Shown: piece by piece, positions 7,573 through 10,456 of the stretch
How positions within the stretch are numbered: position 1 is the first letter of the stretch
Layout: each line of letters starts with the position of its first letter
Origin: UBA5078 sp041175045
Lineage (GTDB): Bacteria > Pseudomonadota > Gammaproteobacteria > Pseudomonadales > Pseudohongiellaceae
Direction of reading: 5' to 3'
Length of the DNA: 10,456 nt
NCBI GenBank assembly: GCA_041175045.1
Contig: JBEDFR010000126.1
Span: 1-10,456, forward strand
Made by a program: the position numbers and the translations under genes
The notes under the pieces: generated by a model
The model's database searches: none
What the model was told of the DNA's origin: nothing
The model's input: only the letters and a program-made list of their open reading frames with translations

Positions 7573-9786
7573 TCAGTCGGCTGCGAGCCGAACGGGCACG
7601 GACTTGAAGCCCGGCGTCTGGCTGCGCGGATCGGTGTGCGTCGGCACCAGCACATTGGCCTCGGGGAAATACATCAGCAGATTGCCGCGCCGTATGTCGA
7701 AGGGTTTCACCTTCAGACCGGCGAGACTGCCAACGCGGCTGTGCAGTGTCACGTGCTGATCTTCCTGCAGTCCGCGAGCGCGCATGTCGGCCGGATGCAT
7801 CATCACGATGTGACGCTCGCTCTGGCGACGGTAGGTGTCATTGTCGGTGTACACGATGGTGTTGAACTGCCCCTCACTGCGCACCGTGCTGAGCATGAAT
7901 TCGTCGCGGGCGAGTGCCGCGCGGAAAACATCGGCCGAGGGCCGCACGAAATGCGCGCGCCCATCCTTCGTGTCAAACTGCGTCTGCCCAGGATGGCGGC
8001 CTGCCACATGGAATTCCTGCTTGCTGTCGTCGATTTGGCCCAGCGCTGCGTAACCGGGAATCACGCGGGCAATGGCCTGACGAATAGTGCGGTGCTCGGC
8101 AAACGGCGCGAAATCCAGCGTCTCGCGCGGGATCACCCGGGAGGCGATGCCACTGAGCAATTCGACTTCAGAACACAGGCCGTCGATGCGCTCGAAGCCG
8201 CCATCGCTCAGACGCACGTAGTTGAACATGGACTCCTGCGTGGTGGGCTGCGTCTCTTCGTCGCGCACGCGAATGGGCAGCACCAGACACTCCTCGCCCA
8301 GGCCGTGGATGTGGCCCAGATTGAGTGTCGAGCTGAGCTGCACGCGAAAGGGAATCGCCGCGAGCGCCTGTGCCGCGAACCGGCTGTCCGGGCTGGCTGC
8401 ATACAGATTGCCGCCGAGCAGCACGGCCGCATCGATGCGACCCTCGTGTGCGGCGCGCAGGCAGGCCAGGGTGTCCATGCCGGCTGTCTGTGGCAGACGT
8501 AGGCGAAGGCTGGTCTCGAGGCGTTCGAACACCTGCTGCTTCAGTGTCGGCGTGACGCCCATGGAACCCACGCCCTGCACATTGCTGTGTCCGCGCAGCG
8601 GCAGCAGGCCCTTGCCCGGTGCGCCCAGCATGCCGCGCAGCAGCGCCAGATTGCTGATGGCCTCGACGTTCTCCACGCCATGCCGATGATGAGTGATGCC
8701 CATGCCCCAGGCGAACACGCAGGCGCGACTTTGCTGGTAGAGCGCCGCGAGCTGCAGCAGCTGCGCCAGTTCCACGCCGGACTCCTCGCACAGCCGCGCC
8801 CAGTCGAGTGCGCGCAGATGATCGGCATACTCGGCAAAGCCCGAGCAGTGGTCGGCAATGAAGCGGGTATCCGCGCCACCATTCTCGAGCACGGCCTTGG
8901 CGATGCCCTGCAACAGTGCCAGGTCGCCTCCGACATGGGGCTGCACATAGAGCGAGGCCACAGGTGCGCCGCCCACAATCATGGAATGCAGGTGGCTGGG
9001 GGAGGCGAAACGCAGCAGGCCCGGCTCGCGCGCCGGATTGATCACGATCACCTGGCCAGCGCGGCGCCGGCATTCGATCAACACCTTGAGAAAACGCGGG
9101 TGATTCGACGCGGGATTGGCGCCCATTACGAAGAAGGTGTCGGCCAGGGGCAAATCCTGAAACTGCACCGTCGCCGTGCCCGTGCCGATGGCCGCCTGCA
9201 ATCCGACGCCCGAGGCCTGGTGGCAGTAATAGGAGCAGTTGTTCACGTGATTGCTGCCGAACACCCGCGCAAACACTTGCAGCAGGAAGGCGGCTTCATT
9301 GGACGAGCGACCCGAGGCGTAGAAGAAGCTGCGCTGCGGGTCTGTGTCGCGCAGTCTGTCGCTGATCCGGGTGATGGCCTCTTCGAGGCTGATCACCTGA
9401 TAGCGATCGGCGCCGGGTGCCTTGTACAGCGGATGGGCCAGTCGACCGAGCGCCTCCAGTTCGCGGCCGCTGAGCGCGGCAAGATCCCGCAGTGAAGTCT
9501 GCTCGAACAGCGAACGCGGGATGGCTGGGCGCAGATCGCCCGACTGAGCCTGCAGGTTCTTGTTGCAGATCTCGATGCCGTGGCTGTATTCGTTGTGCAG
9601 GCCGCCACGCTGGCCGCCCGTGCCAAAGGCGCAGGCCTTGCAGGTGTTCTTCGAGCGCACCGCCTCTGCCAGCCGGCGCGGGCCGGCCTCGGCGGCAAGG
9701 CCCAGCACATAGCGCACGGCCTTGAGCCCTCCGCCGGTGGGCAGCGAGCCGGTGTCCAGCACGTCGTCGGACACCGGCGTGCTCAC
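7573..9786 (-). CDS. FdhF/YdeP family molybdopterin oxidoreductase
   Basis: This 737-aa cytoplasmic enzyme (no Tat signal) belongs to the molybdopterin oxidoreductase superfamily, formate-dehydrogenase-alpha-like YdeP branch. The GTG start at 9784-9786 is chosen because AGGA lies 6 nt upstream, it overlaps the preceding stop by 4 nt (GTGA), and it gives a family-typical length; the longer frame to 10020 is a shadow of the upstream gene. The N-terminal Fe-S motif shows Cys49, Cys52 and Cys74 (CKACAFGTGG...ICNKN). Cys188-His189 in NNCSYYCHQASGVGL aligns with the Mo-ligating Sec/Cys-His of formate dehydrogenases. Cofactor-binding stretches include GANPASNHPR (222-231), FAWGMGITHHRHG (358-370), LLPLRGHSNVQG (394-405) and the C-terminal FPEANVLVPT (707-716). 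The true substrate is unknown; E. coli YdeP is linked to acid resistance. No fdhD or electron-transfer subunit is adjacent. Confidence 0.92.
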   Translation of the reverse strand: MSTPVSDDVLDTGSLPTGGGLKAVRYVLGLAAEAGPRRLAEAVRSKNTCKACAFGTGGQRGGLHNEYSHGIEICNKNLQAQSGDLRPAIPRSLFEQTSLRDLAALSGRELEALGRLAHPLYKAPGADRYQVISLEEAITRISDRLRDTDPQRSFFYASGRSSNEAAFLLQVFARVFGSNHVNNCSYYCHQASGVGLQAAIGTGTATVQFQDLPLADTFFVMGANPASNHPRFLKVLIECRRRAGQVIVINPAREPGLLRFASPSHLHSMIVGGAPVASLYVQPHVGGDLALLQGIAKAVLENGGADTRFIADHCSGFAEYADHLRALDWARLCEESGVELAQLLQLAALYQQSRACVFAWGMGITHHRHGVENVEAISNLALLRGMLGAPGKGLLPLRGHSNVQGVGSMGVTPTLKQQVFERLETSLRLRLPQTAGMDTLACLRAAHEGRIDAAVLLGGNLYAASPDSRFAAQALAAIPFRVQLSSTLNLGHIHGLGEECLVLPIRVRDEETQPTTQESMFNYVRLSDGGFERIDGLCSEVELLSGIASRVIPRETLDFAPFAEHRTIRQAIARVIPGYAALGQIDDSKQEFHVAGRHPGQTQFDTKDGRAHFVRPSADVFRAALARDEFMLSTVRSEGQFNTIVYTDNDTYRRQSERHIVMMHPADMRARGLQEDQHVTLHSRVGSLAGLKVKPFDIRRGNLLMYFPEANVLVPTHTDPRSQTPGFKSVPVRLAAD

Positions 9787-10175
9787 GGTGCGTCCTGCAG
9801 GCCCAGCACTTCCATGCGTTCGCTGGCCGCAACGGTCACGCGCACGCCCTGCACAGTGGTGAAGGCGCGCTCGTCGAGTTCGCTGCGGCGTACCTCGTAG
9901 CTGATGGGCGCGCTGTTGCCTTCGCGGTGCAGCACGACCTGCAGCACCGTGTTGTCCTGCTGCCACTGCAGATAGTAGAGATAGCCGCCCAGCCCCAGCA
10001 TCAGTGCCAGAAACAGCCATGCAGCAAAACGGTAGTCGTTGAGAGCAGGCGCTGCGCTCTGCGGCAGCGCGGGGCCTGAACCAGCGGCGTCGCGCAGACG
10101 TTGCTGACGGACCTGACGAATCCAGAGCAGCCCGAGCAGCAAGATGATGAAGGTCAGAAGGAATTTGCCAAACAT
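9783..10175 (-). CDS. Small two-helix membrane protein coupled to the YdeP-type gene
   Basis: This 130-aa protein of unknown function has two hydrophobic helices (about 4-19 and 50-68) joined by an Arg-rich linker (Arg20, 23, 26, 28). By the positive-inside rule the linker faces the cytoplasm and the soluble C-terminal domain (about 70-130) the periplasm. That domain has short beta-rich segments and no Cys or obvious ligand motif. The start ATG 10173-10175 has only a weak Shine-Dalgarno. The stop TGA at 9785-9783 overlaps the GTG start of the oxidoreductase, so the two are co-transcribed and probably translationally coupled. It may help anchor or regulate that enzyme, but this is inferred only from position. 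I do not recognise a named family. Confidence 0.7.
   Translation of the reverse strand: MFGKFLLTFIILLLGLLWIRQVRQQRLRDAAGSGPALPQSAAPALNDYRFAAWLFLALMLGLGGYLYYLQWQQDNTVLQVVLHREGNSAPISYEVRRSELDERAFTTVQGVRVTVAASERMEVLGLQDAP
9793..9796 (-). promoter_or_regulatory. Shine-Dalgarno deciding the GTG start of the YdeP-type gene
   Basis: AGGA lies 6 nt upstream of the GTG at 9786-9784, inside the end of the membrane-protein gene. No comparable ATG with a ribosome binding site exists nearby in this frame, so the 4-nt GTGA overlap is the best start. Confidence 0.65.
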
Positions 10176-10204
10176 GCCCGGGTCCGCGTGATCACTTTGT
10201 CGGC

Positions 10205-10210
10205 ATCATA
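10205..10210 (-). promoter_or_regulatory. Extended -10 promoter of the membrane-protein/oxidoreductase operon
   Basis: On the minus strand TGCTATGAT gives an extended -10 element (TG-N-TATGAT, five of six matches) about 30 bp upstream of the start codon at 10175. A good -35 hexamer is missing at 17 bp (GGCGAA), which is compatible with an extended -10 promoter. Confidence 0.5.
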
Positions 10211-10262
10211 GCAGCGGGCTTTGCGGCTTCGCCAGCACACCGGCGCCGCGGCCATGCGCGGA

Positions 10263-10292
10263 TTGTGGCCGCCGCCCGGGCAGTGCCATAAT
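10263..10292 (+). promoter_or_regulatory. Promoter of the alcohol dehydrogenase family gene
   Basis: TTGTGG (10263-10268) and CATAAT (10287-10292) are 18 bp apart, and TG-C precedes the -10 box, making it an extended -10. Transcription would start near 10299, leaving a leader of about 70 nt. It is divergent from the operon promoter at 10205-10210 within the same 195-bp region, so the two could share a regulator. Confidence 0.45.
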
Positions 10293-10370
10293 ATCGACGC
10301 ACACACGCGGGCACTCCCTGACAAGCCCTCGAGCGCTGGAATTCTCGAAGAAAAACAAAGAGGAAGCATC

Positions 10371-10456
10371 ATGAAAGCCGTTGGAGTCCACAATTCATTG
10401 CCCGTGACAGACCCTCAGGCCCTGCAGGATGTGGAGATCCCCGCGCCGGTTGCCAG
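10371..10456 (+). CDS. Zinc-type alcohol dehydrogenase family protein, N-terminus only (runs off window)
   Basis: Only 28 codons are visible, beginning with ATG at 10371 and preceded by an AGAGGAAG ribosome binding site 4-5 nt upstream. The N-terminus MKAVGVHNSLPVTDPQALQD followed by VEIPAPVA closely fits a subgroup of medium-chain dehydrogenases/reductases (zinc-binding alcohol dehydrogenase family, quinone-oxidoreductase-like) whose members typically start MKAVG..., with a conserved PxP before the catalytic GroES-like domain. These enzymes reduce carbonyls or quinones with NAD(P)H; the substrate cannot be told from this fragment. It is divergent from the membrane-protein/YdeP-type operon. 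Confidence 0.75.
   Translation, partial: MKAVGVHNSLPVTDPQALQDVEIPAPVA

Noticed and set aside
9787..10020. N-terminal extension of the YdeP-type oxidoreductase
   Set aside because: The extra 78 residues are Arg/Gln/Ala-rich frame-shadow of the membrane-protein gene, and a GTG with a good Shine-Dalgarno exists at 9786.

Overview
The window looks like chromosomal DNA of a GC-rich gammaproteobacterium. The evidence is compact, mostly co-oriented genes with GC-rich third codon positions, a glnK-amt operon preceded by NtrC-type sites, a SirB2-family membrane protein, a YdeP-type molybdoenzyme and a lipoprotein with a standard lipobox. I see no phage, insertion-sequence, CRISPR, tRNA or rRNA signal. 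The genus cannot be fixed from this sequence.

Layout. The 3' end of a plus-strand beta-barrel-like protein (1-754) meets a long block of minus-strand genes (779-10175). From low to high coordinate this block holds: a DUF6351-type lipoprotein with an alpha/beta-hydrolase-like core (779-2872); the ammonium channel amt (2925-4241) and its PII regulator glnK (4253-4591), which form one operon; an MFS transporter (4758-5996); a short, previously unlabelled transcription unit (about 6050-6301) with its own promoter, a 36-codon ORF and a strong terminator; a SirB2-family protein (6319-6687); a secreted alpha/beta hydrolase (6772-7458); and a two-gene operon of a small two-TM protein (9783-10175) and an FdhF/YdeP-type molybdopterin oxidoreductase (7573-9786), overlapping by 4 nt. 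The start of a plus-strand zinc-type alcohol dehydrogenase family gene (10371 onward) is divergent from that operon across a 195-bp promoter region.

How the genes work together. glnK-amt is a nitrogen-scarcity module: GlnK, uridylylated at Tyr51, gates Amt, and the upstream GCAC-N7-GTGC sites imply NtrC/sigma-54 control. The YdeP-type enzyme and its membrane partner are probably translationally coupled. The other genes look like independent functions.

Most worth a second look: (i) the 6050-6301 unit, where a consensus TTGACA promoter has a perfect 12-bp palindrome in its spacer and feeds a small ORF or sRNA; (ii) the two 17-bp NtrC-like sites 42 bp apart upstream of glnK; (iii) the DUF6351 lipoprotein, whose nucleophile-elbow-like segment carries Ala where Ser would be expected; and (iv) the coupled membrane protein/YdeP pair. 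No clearly new multi-gene system is evident.
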